Shown here in pieces: positions 11,341 through 21,560 of a stretch of 64,000 nt of DNA. The notes below the pieces were generated by a model. It ran no database searches, was not told the origin of the DNA, and saw only the letters and a list, made by a program, of their open reading frames with translations. Source of the stretch: Hydractinia symbiolongicarpus (lineage: Eukaryota > Cnidaria > Hydrozoa > Anthoathecata > Hydractiniidae); the NCBI RefSeq assembly GCF_029227915.1, contig NC_079877.1, forward strand, positions 35,677,851 to 35,741,850, read 5' to 3'. Made by a program: the position numbers and the translations under genes. The stretch's first letter is position 1; each line of letters opens with the position of its first letter.

Positions 11341-11365
11341 GTTTAACTTTCGTGCAATATCGGAG
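11335..11365 (-). repeat. right subterminal inverted repeat, overlapping the zinc-finger start codon
   Basis: Partner of 6885-6915 (25 of 31 identical on opposite strands). It covers the first two codons (ATGGCG) of the zinc-finger gene and the 25 bp upstream, 86 bp from the right end. The remaining leader to the terminal repeat is about 60 bp and includes an ACATTG/CAATGT palindrome (about 11389-11406). The promoter of this gene must lie here or in the flank. Confidence 0.8.
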
Positions 11366-11424
11366 GGTCGTCCTACCTAAGTTAAGGATACATTGCGTAA
11401 ACAATGTCGGTGGTCGTTGCCTCT

Positions 11425-11451
11425 AGACTATCTTTTTTTCTTATGACTATG
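11425..11451 (-). repeat. right terminal inverted repeat of the P-type element
   Basis: 27 bp, the exact reverse complement of 6797-6823. It is followed by the 7-bp target duplication ATAATAC at 11452-11458. Confidence 0.96.
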
Positions 11452-12043
11452 ATAATACACACGAATTTCAAGAGACGCAATGATATTGATTGGTTGCTGT
11501 AGGCTTCTAGCAATGGTAACTTGTATGGCCATGTCAATTGATCATGTTAATTTTAAGCACATAGGTCGACTGGAGTTTTAGCCCCTTAGGTCGATCACAT
11601 TTTGGGAGCATAGGTCGATCAAGAGGAAAAAATCACTATAAAATATTTCGAAAAACGGAATTTTAAAATACGGTTGACCTAAGTGTTAAAAATAGTCAGA
11701 TCAAAGATAATCAGATTGAGAGCATTCAATATCAATACAGGCCAAAGAATAGAACGTATATATCAGCTGTTCTGTGCTGTGTGTACCAGTATGAACATCA
11801 CCGAACAAATGCAAAAGTTTCTTCTTCCTGGTACGTGTACTTCACATTACAAATGCTTAAAACAAATTTCGTAATTCTATTTTACTGATGCAATAGTCAG
11901 CAGAGAAGAAACTTCTGCACTGAAGACGATAGACGATACCAGATGTTACGAAAAACTAGCTGTAAATGCAGTACATGAAAGCTACACCAGACAACCTTAG
12001 CAAAAGTGAACATAAGGTAACTTTTTCAGCTTAAGGCAGTTTT
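11452..12043. repeat. ~698-bp satellite, last (truncated) unit
   Basis: The satellite unit resumes after the transposon (ATAATACACACGAATTTC) and runs through the usual landmarks (GGTCGACTGG near 11563, CGGTTGACC near 11671). It stops inside TTAAGGCAGTTTT at about 12043. There the sequence changes without a gap to the 203-bp satellite. Other units continue GCAGTTTTATTTAATAG at this point, so the unit is cut short by the junction. Confidence 0.92.
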
Positions 12044-15000
12044 AAAAATCGTTCGGGAAATGAGTTTACTGCCTGGGTACTTTCTTTGTATACATTCGAC
12101 TATACGGGCCAAGCCCGGGATTTACGGGAAATCAGGGGATTTCCTTTGCCGGCGATTAAACCTCTTTCATTAAGCGTCTCATCAAAAATGAAAACATTTT
12201 GGAAAACTACAAGTCTCATGCGTTTTAGTGGTGAAAAAGTAATTTAAAAAATCGTTCGGGAAATGAGTTTACTCCCTGGGTACTTTCTTTGTATACTTTT
12301 GACTATACAGGCCGAGTCCGGGGTTTACGGGAAATGGCGGGTTTTCGTTTGCCGGCGATTGAACTTCTTTTATTCAGCGTCTCATCAAAAATGAAAACAT
12401 TTTTGAAAACTACAAGTCTCATGCGTTTTAGTGGTGAAAAAATAATTTAGAAAATCGTTCGGGAAATGAGTTTACTCACAGGGTACTTTCTTTGTATACA
12501 TTCGACTATACGGGCCAAGCCCGGGATTTACGGGAAATCGCGGGTTCTCGTTTGCCGGCGATTAAACTTCTTTCATTAAGCGTCTCATCCAAAATGAAAA
12601 CATTTTTGAAAACTACAAGTCTCATGCGTTTTAGTGGTGAAAAAAAAAATTAAAAAATCGTTCGGGAAATGAGTTTACTGCCTGGGTACTTTCTTTGTAT
12701 ACATTCGACTATCCGGGGCAAGCCCCGGATTTACGGGAAATGGCGGGATTTCGTTTGCCGGCGATTAAACCTCTTTCTTTAAGCGTCTCATCAAAAATGA
12801 AAACATTTTTGAAAACTACAAGTCTCATGCGTTTTAGTGGTGAAAAAATAATTTAAAAAATCGTTCGGGAAATGAGTTTACTCCCTGGGTACTTTCTTCG
12901 TATACTTTTGACTATACGGGCCGAGTCCAGGATTTACGGAAAATCGCGGATTTTCGTTTGCCGGCGTTTAAACTTCTTTTATTCAGCGTCCCATCAAATA
13001 TGAAAACATTTTTGAAAACAACAAGTCCTATGCGTTTAGTGGTAAAAAAATAATATAAAAAATCATTCGGGAAATGAGTTTACTCCCTGGGTACTTTCTT
13101 TGTATACTTTTGACTATACGGGCCGAGTCCGGGGTTTACGGGAAATGGCAAGTTTTCGTTTGCCGGGGATTAAACTTCTTTTATTCAGCGTCTCATCAAA
13201 AATGAAAACATTTCTGAAAACTACAAGTCTCATGCGTTTTAGTGGTGAAAAGATAATTTAAAAAATCGTTTTGGAAATGAGTTTACTCACAGGGTACTTT
13301 CTTTGTATACATTCGAATATACGGGCCAAGCCTGGGATTTACGGGAAATCGCGGGTTTTCGTTTGCCGGCGATTAAACCACTTTCATTAAGCGTCTCATC
13401 AAAAATGAAAACATTTCTGAAAACTGCAAGTCTTATGCGTTTTAGTGATGAAAAAATAATTTAAAAAATCGTTCGGGAAATGAGTTTACTCACTGGGTAC
13501 TTTCTTTGTATACACTCGACTATACGGGCCAAGCCCTGGATTTACGGGAAATCGCGGGTTTTCGTTTGCCGGCGATTAAACTTCTTTCATTAAGCGTCTC
13601 ATCAAAAATGAACACATTTTTGAAAACTACAAGTCTCATGCGTTTTAGTGGTGAAAAAAAAATTTAAAAAATCGTTCGGGAAATGAGTTTACTGCCTGGG
13701 TACTTTCTTTGTATACATTCGACTATACGGGCCAAGACCGGGATTTACGGGAAATCTGGGGATTTCCTTTGCCGGCGATTAAACCTCTTTCATTAAGCGT
13801 CTCATCAAAAATGAAAACATTTTTGAAAACTACAAGTCTCATGCGTTGTAGTGGTGAAAAAATAATTTAAAAAATCGTTCGGAAAATGAGTTTACTCCCT
13901 GGGTACTTTCTTTGTATACTTTTGACTATACGGGCCGAGTCCGGGATTTACGGGAAATCGCGGATTTTCGTTTGGCGGCGATTAAATTTCTTTTATTCAG
14001 CGTCCCATCAAATATGAAAATATTTTTGAAAACTACAAGTCTCATGCGATTAGTTGTGAAAAAATAATTTAAAAAATCGTTCGGAAGATGAGTTTACTCC
14101 CTGGGTACTTTCTTTGTATACTTTTGACTATACAGGCCGAGTCCGGGGTTTACGGGAAATGGCGGGTTTTCGTTTGCCGGCGATTAAACTTCTTTTATTC
14201 AGCGTCTCATCAAAAATGAAAACATTTTTGAAAGCTACAAGTCTCATGCGTTTTAGTGGTGAAAAGATAATTTAAAAAATCGTTCGGGAAATGAGTTTAC
14301 TCCCTGGGTACTTTCTTTGTATACTTTTGGCTATACGGGCCGAGTCCGGGATTTACGGGAAATCGCGGATTTTCGTTTGCCGGCGATTAAATTTCTTTTA
14401 TTCAGCGTCCCATCAAATATGAAAATATTTTTGAAAACTACAGGTCTCATGCGTTTAGTGGTAAAAAAATAATATAAAAAATCCTTTGGGAAATGAGTTT
14501 ACTCCCTGGGTACTTTCTTTGTATACTTTTGACTATACAGGCCGAGTCCGGGGTTTACGGGAAATGGCGGGTTTTCGTTTGCCGGCGATTAAACTTCTTT
14601 TATTCAGCGTCCCATCAAATATGAAAATATTTTTGAAAACTACAAGTCTCATGCGATTAGTGGTGAAAAAATAATTTAAAAAATCTTTCGGAAGATGAGT
14701 TTACTCCCTGGGTACTTTCTTTGTATACTTTTGACTATACGGGCCGAGTCCGGGGTTTACGGGAAATGGCGGGTTTTCGTTTGCCGGCGATTAAACTTCT
14801 TTTATTCAGCGTCTCATCAAAAATGAAAACATTTTTGAAAGCTACAAGTCTCATGCGTTTTAGTGGTGAAAAGATAATTTAAAAAATCGTTCGGGAAATG
14901 AGTTTACTCCCTGGGTACTTTCTTTGTATACTTTTGGCTATACGGGCCGAGTCCGGGATTTACGGGAAATCGCGGATTTTCGTTTGCCGGCGATTAAATT

Positions 15001-15432
15001 TCTTTTATTCAGCGTCCCATCAAATATGAAAATATTTTTGAAAACTACAAGTCTCATGCGTTTAGTGGTAAAAAAATAATATAAAAAATCCTTTGGGAAA
15101 TGAGTTTACTCCCTGGGTACTTTCTTTGTATACTTTTGACTATACAGGCCGAGTCCGGGGTTTACGGGAAATGGCGGGTTTTCGTTTGCCGGCGATTAAA
15201 CTTCTTTTATTCAGCGTCACATCAAAAATGAAAACATTTTTGAAAGCTACAAGTCTCATGCGTTTTAGTGGTGAAAAGATAATTTAAAAAATCGTTCGGG
15301 AAATGAGTTTACTTCCTGGGTACTTTCTTTGTATACTTTTGGCTATACGGGCCGAGTCCGGGATTTACGGGAAATCGCGGATTTTCGTTTGCCGGCGATT
15401 AAATTTCTTTTATTCAGCGTCCCATCAAATAT
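12044..15432. repeat. 203-bp satellite array, left block
   Basis: About 16.7 tandem monomers. GTTCGGG recurs at 12051, 12254 and 12457, exactly 203 bp apart. Two monomer classes are visible. Class A reads CTTTTGACTATACGGGCCGA and CTTTTATTCAGCGT. Class B reads CATTCGACTATACGGGCCAA and CTTTCATTAAGCGT. Both carry the core TTTACGGGAAAT, TTGCCGGCGATTAAAC and ACTACAAGTCTCATGCG. Open frames on both strands cross monomers only because 203 is not a multiple of 3 and stops are sparse; they are not genes. The segment 14270-15330 holds two near-copies of the same three-monomer group (607-609 bp). Confidence 0.96.
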
Positions 15433-15451
15433 TATTATTATTATTATTATT
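15431..15451 (-). repeat. (ATT)7 tail at the 3' end of the retrotransposon
   Basis: Seven ATT triplets at the junction with the satellite, in place of a poly(A) tail. They mark the 3' end of the minus-strand element. The 3' UTR is 15452-15777 and includes a ~22-base poly-A run on + (about 15639-15658), which is internal and not a tail. Confidence 0.85.
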
Positions 15452-18400
15452 AAACATATATTTGGCATCCATAATTTACAAATGGTTCTTCTGCCTACAA
15501 AAAAATAAAAACTATAAAAATCTATAAAATCTATAAGATCAGTAAAAAAATATATTGAATCTAAGTGCATAATGAAATAAATGGGCTCACAGAGTACGAA
15601 ATGGTGCCGGTAGAGTAAGTAGACACATTGAACAAGAAAAAAAAAAAAAAAAAAAAAGAAGAGACTAATTGAAAATAAATAAATTGATGGCACCGATGTA
15701 AGGACACACAAAAAAGGTAGAACTATAATGAAAAGATGGGGGGAAATAGGTAGCCTACATGCATAGAGTTATTCACATTATTTGGATAAAAGTTTGCACA
15801 AAGCACTATCGTGTAAAAATAATTTGACTTTTTTGATAAATTCTTTATGGTTCACAACGGAACGAATATTGCCAGGAAGATCATTAAACAACGCTGATGA
15901 GCAATCCATAAACGTTTTTCGGAATGTGTCGCTTTGTAGTTTATTTTTGTTTTCTGCATCAGATCGCAGGCTTCGACCATTTTTGTACCATTTCAGTGTA
16001 AGGTATTCAGGTGAGCATTCGTCATACAATACCTTGTGTGCCAGTTTTAGTATCGATAAATTTACACGCTCTTGCACTAGCAGCCATTTCAGTATTACTA
16101 ACACATCGTTAGTGGAAGCATATCTCTGAAGAACAAAGCTGGCAGCGACATTTAGAACTCTTTGTAACCTTTTCATTTGATATTGTGGAATATTATTATA
16201 GACAAGATTTCCGTAGTCTATCTTTGATAATATCAGTGCTTCAGCGAGATTCTTTCTCACGTGAAAAGGTGCCAAACGTTTCAATCGCTTTAATGTCGAA
16301 ATCGTAGCGTATGATGATCTAATGATGTTATTCACATGTGTAGACCACGTCATATGTTCATCGAATGTTATGCCCAGTATTTTGAGAGAGGATACCCGCT
16401 CAATCTCAGCACCATTACTATGGAATTTGAATAAGTTACTGAAGTTTAAATTGTTTATACAGCTTAACTGGCTTGTCGAGTACATAATTGATTTTGTCTT
16501 TATGGAATTAAACATCAGATTGTTTATCTTTGACCATGTTGTTATATGGTTAATGTCACTTTGAAGCTTTGCTGTTGCGATATCCATTTCTTTTAGTTTG
16601 AAGTGTATGTAAAGATTTGTATCATCTGCGTACTGGATAGAATTACACGACGAATTCAACGATAGGTCAGAGACATAGATGTTGAACAAGATCGGACCAA
16701 GAATAGATCCCTGGGGAACACCGTATTTGATCAGCAAGGTGTCCGATTTTTTGTCATCAATTTGCACAAACTGCTGGCGATTTGACAAATTGTTAGAGAT
16801 CAAATTGATGAATGCAGGAGACATTTGGAGTTTCTTCAACTTATTAATCAGAACGTCATATTTCACAGTATCAAATGCTTTGGAGTAATCTGCTGACACT
16901 GATAAAGTTACTTCACCTCTTTGCATAGCCTTCAAAATGTCGTCCTTTAATTTTAAGAGTATCGTGATGCACGAGTGACCTTTGCGAAAACCAGATTGAG
17001 TTGAAGCGTAAATGTTATATCTATCAATGAAGTCACAAAGCTGTGATAAAATGACTTTCTCATATACTTTCAACAGTACAGGAAGTATTGATATTGGACG
17101 AAAATCTTCTAGTTGTGAAGCACCTGGAACTTTAGGTACCGGACAGATACGTGATTTCTTCCAGCATGTTGGAAATACGTTTGCATCGATGCAATTATTC
17201 AAAATCTTTGTTAGGACTGGCGACAATTGGGCTGCGACTGGTTTTATGAATTTCGCTGGTATGTTATCACCACCAGTAGAGCAATCACTTCTCAATGAAT
17301 TCAAATGTTTGAGAACATCCTCTTGGGTAGCGTGACGAAGGTCAAATAAATCCATTGCCGGTACAGCCTCATCATTCATGGTGGGAGAAAAGTTTAACTC
17401 ATTTGTATTGCTTAACTTTATTGCAATGGAATTGATATAATCATTGATGGTATCGGGATTCTGCCTGATTTGTTTGAACTGTGGTTTAATAATAGTTCTT
17501 ATGGTTTTCCATACTTCCTTTGAACGGTTACTTGATAAAGCCTTTTGATAGAAGGTTCTTCTAGAGTGTTTGATAGCCTTCTTCAATTTATTTCTCGTTT
17601 CAACATACTCGTGTTTAGCCTCTCTGTCATCACAAGATTTTAATTCACTACGAAGTTCATCAAGTTTCAGTTTCGACGATACAATGGATGGGTCCTTCAT
17701 CCAGGGAGCTGGTGGTCGTGTAAATTTACACCTTTTCAAAGGAGCATGGCTATTAATGCAGGACAGTATGAGTTCATTCATAACATACAGTTGATCTTCC
17801 GGATCATCAAAAGTATCTATCAAGGAAAAAGGAATCTTCTCGATATCACTAATATATTCATCGATGTTCAACTGCTTCTCGTCACGTATAAATTTGTATC
17901 GTTTTTCGAATTTATCCTTTTTGATATTCATAACGATATGCGGGGCATCATGGTCAGAAATTTCATCGCACAATAAAACGTTCTCACTAACTACCTTTTC
18001 CGGTATATTACTAATAACATGATCAATAAGGGATGTCGATTTTCGGGTTGGTTTTGTAATATGTTGTTTTAGGTCATAAGTCATAAGTGTATCTTGATAT
18101 AATTCGATTGTGGATTTATCACCTTGTAATAAGTCGATATTGAAGTCACCTGTAATTATGATAATACCGTCCCATTTTGCGGTGATGTGACGCAAAAGAA
18201 TATCAAATCGTTCTAGCCAATCTTTTCTTTCTCTTTCTATAGAAGATGGCTGATAAAATGTTCCAACTAGATATGAGTAATTTTTATTTCTACCTTTCAC
18301 TTCGATCCAGACATGTTCGATAGAATTGTCGAGTTTGGTTATGTCGTCTCTAGTTTTGTAAATAAGTTCGTCCTTGATGTACATTCCAACACCACCTCCT

Positions 18401-18738
18401 CGTTTATCAGTTCTGTTTTTATATTCAAATTGGTATCCTGGAATGTTTACATAATCAATCAATACCTGATTATTTTTTAACCATGTCTCGGACAACGTGA
18501 TTATGTCAAATTTATGACATTCGAGCATGTATGAGAACTCGTCAAATGTGCTTGGTAAGGATTGCGTATTTAGATGGCAAATTTTCGTATGTTTTGGATT
18601 GCTTGGTATGGTTATTAATTTCTCGTATTCACCACCATCACTCAGAATAGATGAGTACAATGCGCAAACATCACGTACATTCGAAAAGGGAAGCACAGTA
18701 AAATGGCAATCTGAACAGGTCCAATATTTCGGAATTCT
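15433..18738 (-). mobile_element. CR1/L2-like (Jockey-superfamily) non-LTR retrotransposon, 5'-truncated
   Basis: A ~3.3-kb minus-strand element inserted in a 203-bp monomer. Joining the flanks (…CCCATCAAAT / ATGAAAATATTT…) restores the monomer as seen near 15021. A 5-bp AATAT occurs at both borders (15428-15432 and 18739-18743) and is the probable target duplication; it is partly ambiguous with the tail. The 3' end is a simple (ATT)7 run on + at 15431-15451, that is, an (AAT)n tail on the element strand. The single ORF is open to the very 5' border, which indicates ordinary 5' truncation. There is no RNase H domain. Clade assignment within CR1/L2/Daphne is from general resemblance only. Confidence 0.92.
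15778..18738 (-). CDS. endonuclease-reverse transcriptase of the non-LTR retrotransposon (5' partial)
   Basis: 986 codons are open from the truncated 5' border to the stop at 15778, with no internal break. It starts with a remnant WTCSDC motif (about 18706-18723), like the Cys-finger that precedes the endonuclease in many CR1-like proteins. Numbering residues from 18696, the apurinic-type endonuclease spans ~35-260: HLNTQS, E70 in LSETW, GTFYQP, GDFN 183-186, LIDHV and SDH 247-249. Reverse transcriptase spans ~510-770: DFRPIS 531-536, SADYSKAFD 601-609, GVPQGSILGP 659-668 and YADD 689-692. The C-terminal ~200 residues lack RNase H. All catalytic residues that I can identify are present, so the copy is young. 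The only loss is the 5' end. The real start codon lies in the missing part. Confidence 0.93.
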   Translation of the reverse strand, partial: RIPKYWTCSDCHFTVLPFSNVRDVCALYSSILSDGGEYEKLITIPSNPKHTKICHLNTQSLPSTFDEFSYMLECHKFDIITLSETWLKNNQVLIDYVNIPGYQFEYKNRTDKRGGGVGMYIKDELIYKTRDDITKLDNSIEHVWIEVKGRNKNYSYLVGTFYQPSSIERERKDWLERFDILLRHITAKWDGIIIITGDFNIDLLQGDKSTIELYQDTLMTYDLKQHITKPTRKSTSLIDHVISNIPEKVVSENVLLCDEISDHDAPHIVMNIKKDKFEKRYKFIRDEKQLNIDEYISDIEKIPFSLIDTFDDPEDQLYVMNELILSCINSHAPLKRCKFTRPPAPWMKDPSIVSSKLKLDELRSELKSCDDREAKHEYVETRNKLKKAIKHSRRTFYQKALSSNRSKEVWKTIRTIIKPQFKQIRQNPDTINDYINSIAIKLSNTNELNFSPTMNDEAVPAMDLFDLRHATQEDVLKHLNSLRSDCSTGGDNIPAKFIKPVAAQLSPVLTKILNNCIDANVFPTCWKKSRICPVPKVPGASQLEDFRPISILPVLLKVYEKVILSQLCDFIDRYNIYASTQSGFRKGHSCITILLKLKDDILKAMQRGEVTLSVSADYSKAFDTVKYDVLINKLKKLQMSPAFINLISNNLSNRQQFVQIDDKKSDTLLIKYGVPQGSILGPILFNIYVSDLSLNSSCNSIQYADDTNLYIHFKLKEMDIATAKLQSDINHITTWSKINNLMFNSIKTKSIMYSTSQLSCINNLNFSNLFKFHSNGAEIERVSSLKILGITFDEHMTWSTHVNNIIRSSYATISTLKRLKRLAPFHVRKNLAEALILSKIDYGNLVYNNIPQYQMKRLQRVLNVAASFVLQRYASTNDVLVILKWLLVQERVNLSILKLAHKVLYDECSPEYLTLKWYKNGRSLRSDAENKNKLQSDTFRKTFMDCSSALFNDLPGNIRSVVNHKEFIKKVKLFLHDSALCKLLSK

Positions 18739-19089
18739 AATATGAAAATATTTTTGAAAACTACAAGTCTCATGCGTTTAGTGGTAAAAAACAATATAAA
18801 AAATCCTTTGGGAAATGAGTTTACTCCCTGGGTACTTTCTTTGTATACTTTTGACTATACAGGCCGAGTCCGGGGTTTACGGGAAATGGCGGGTTTTCGT
18901 TTGCCGGCGATTAAACTTCTTTTATTCAGCGTCTCATCAAAAATGAAAACATTTTTGAAAACTACAAGTTTCATGCCTTTTAGTGGTGAAAAAATAATTT
19001 AAAAAATCGTTCTGGAAATGAGTTTACTCACAAGGTACTTTCTTTGTATACATTCGACTATACGGGCCAAGCCCGGGATTTACGGGAAA

Positions 19090-21560
19090 TCGCGGGTTTT
19101 CGTTTGCCGGCGATTAAACCTCTTTCATTAAGCGTCTCATCAAAAATGAAAACATTTTTGAAAACTACAAGTCACATGCGTTTTAGTGGTGAAGAAAAAA
19201 TTTAGAAAATCGTTCTGGAAATGAGTTTACTCACAAGGTACTTTCTTTGTATACATTCGACTATACAGGCCAAGCCCGGGATTTACGGGAAATCGCGGGT
19301 TTTCGTTTGCCAGCGATTAAACCACTTTCATTAAGCGTCTCATCAAAAATGAAAACATTTCTAAAAACTACAAGCCTCATGCGTTTTAGTGGTGAAAAAA
19401 TAATTTAAAAAATCGTTCGGGAAATGAGTTTACTCCCTGGATACTCTCTTTGTATACTTTTGACTATACAGGCCAAGCCCGGGATTTACGGGAAATCGCG
19501 GGTTTTCGTTTGCCGGCGATTAAACTTCTTTTATTCAGCGTCTCATCGAAAATGAAAACTTTTTTTGAGAACTACAAGTTTCATGCGTTGTAGTGGTGAA
19601 AAAATTATTTAAAAAATTGTTCGGAAAATGAGTTTACTCCCTGGGTACTTTCTTTGTATACTTTTGACTATACGGGCCGAGTCCGGGGTTTACGGGAAAT
19701 CGCGGGATTTCGTTTGCCGGCGATTAAACCTCTTTCATTAAGCGTCTCATCAAAAATGAAAACATTTTTGAAAACTACAAGTCTCATGCGTTTTAGTGGT
19801 GAAAAAATAATTTAAAAATCGTTCGGGAAATAAGTTTACTCCCTGGGTACTTTCTTTGTATACTTTTGACTATACGGGCCGAGTCCGGGATTTACGGGAA
19901 ATCGCGGATTTTCGTTTGAGGGCGATTAAACTTCTTTTATTCAGCGTCTCATCAAGAATGAAAACATTTTTGAAAACTACAAGTTTCATGCGTTTTAGTG
20001 GTGAAAAAATAATTTAAAAAATCGTTCTGGAAATGAGTTTACTCACAAGGTACTTTCTTTGTATATATTCGACTATACGGGCCAAGCCCGGGATTTACGG
20101 GAAATCGCGGGTTTTCGTTTGCCGGCGATTAAACCTCTTTCATTAAACGTCTCATCAAAAATGAAAACATTTTTGAAAACTACAAGTCACATGCGTTTTA
20201 GTGGTGAAGAAAAAATTAAAAAAATCGTTCGGGAAATGAGTTTACTCCCTGGGTACTTTCTTTGTATACATTCGACTATACGGGCCAAGCCCCGGATTTA
20301 CGGGAAATCGCGGGTTTTCGTTTGCCGGCGATTAAACCTCTTTCATTAAGCGTCTCATCAAAAATGAAAACATTTTTGAAAACTACAAGTCACATGCGTT
20401 TTAGTGGTGAAGAAAAAATTTAGAAAATCGTTCTGGAAATGAGTTTACTCACAAGGTACTTTCTTTGTATACATTCGACTATACAGGCCAAGCCCGGGAT
20501 TTACGGGAAATCGCGGGTTTTCGTTTGCCAGCGATTAAACCACTTTCATTAAGCGTCTCATCAAAAATGAAAACATTTCTAAAAACTACAAGCCTCATGC
20601 GTTTTAGTGGTGAAAAAATAATTTAAAAAATCGTTCGGGAAATGAGTTTACTCCCTGGATACTCTCTTTGTATACTTTTGACTATACAGGCCAAGCCCGG
20701 GATTTACGGGAAATCGCGGGTTTTCGTTTGCCGGCGATTAAACTTCTTTTATTCAGCGTCTCATCGAAAATGAAAACTTTTTTTGAGAACTACAAGTTTC
20801 ATGCGTTGTAGTGGTGAAAAAATTATTTAAAAAATTGTTCGGAAAATGAGTTTACTCCCTGGGTACTTTCTTTGTATACTTTTGACTATACGGGCCGAGT
20901 CCGGGGTTTACGGGAAATCGCGGGATTTCGTTTGCCGGCGATTAAACCTCTTTCATTAAGCGTCTCATCAAAAATGAAAACATTTTTGAAAACTACAAGT
21001 CTCATGCGTTTTAGTGGTGAAAAAATAATTTAAAAATCGTTCGGGAAATAAGTTTACTCCCTGGGTACTTTCTTTGTATACTTTTGACTATACGGGCCGA
21101 GTCCGGGATTTACGGGAAATCGCGGATTTTCGTTTGAGGGCGATTAAACTTCTTTTATTCAGCGTCTCATCAAAAATGAAAACATTTTTGAAAACTACAA
21201 GTTTCATGCGTTTTAGTGGTGAAAAAATAATTTAAAAAATCGTTCTGGAAATGAGTTTACTCACAAGGTACTTTCTTTGTATATATTCGACTATACGGGC
21301 CAAGCCCGGGATTTACGGGAAATCGCGGGTTTTCGTTTGCCGGCGATTAAACCTCTTTCATTAAACGTCTCATCAAAAATGAAAACATTTTTGAAAACTA
21401 CAAGTCACATGCGTTTTAGTGGTGAAGAAAAAATTAAAAAAATCGTTCGGGAAATGAGTTTACTCCCTGGGTACTTTCTTTGTATACATTCGACTATACG
21501 GGCCAAGCCCCGGATTTACGGGAAATCGCGGGTTTTCGTTTGCCGGCGATTAAACCTCTT
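19090..21560. repeat. higher-order repeat: six-monomer unit (1218 bp) in two copies
   Basis: The stretch from about 19090 is repeated 1218 bp downstream (6 x 203) almost without change. For example, TTTAGAAAATCGTTCTGG is at 19201 and 20419, and identical 96-codon frames start at 20059 and 21277. The few differences include CAAGAATG near 19953 versus CAAAAATG near 21171. Similarity ends near 21563. Confidence 0.85.

Larger units (their letters stand above)
6797..11451 (+). mobile_element. P-superfamily DNA transposon with two convergent genes
   Basis: A 4655-bp element inserted in the 698-bp satellite. It has perfect 27-bp terminal inverted repeats (6797-6823 and 11425-11451, starting CATAGTCATAAG). 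These are flanked by a 7-bp direct duplication, ATAATAC (6790-6796 and 11452-11458). Neighbouring empty units read GAAATAATACACACG, which confirms the insertion point. Inside are a THAP-domain/P-type transposase on + and a C2H2 zinc-finger protein on -, meeting tail to tail. Starting with CA and encoding a THAP-type transposase places it in the P superfamily. Canonical P elements duplicate 8 bp; here only 7 are unambiguous, with 7 of 8 matching if the window is shifted. The perfect ends suggest recent movement although this transposase copy is broken, so it was probably mobilised in trans (inference). Confidence 0.95.

Noticed and set aside
15343-15711. 122-codon minus-strand frame in the retrotransposon 3' region
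   Set aside because: Low-complexity (Phe/Ile runs from the poly-A tract and the ATT repeat), and it runs across the element/satellite border.
19056-19074. CENP-B-box-like TTCGACTATACGGG in class B monomers
   Set aside because: The spacer between TTCG and CGGG is 6 bp, not 7, and the required internal A is misplaced. Class A monomers lack TTCG altogether.
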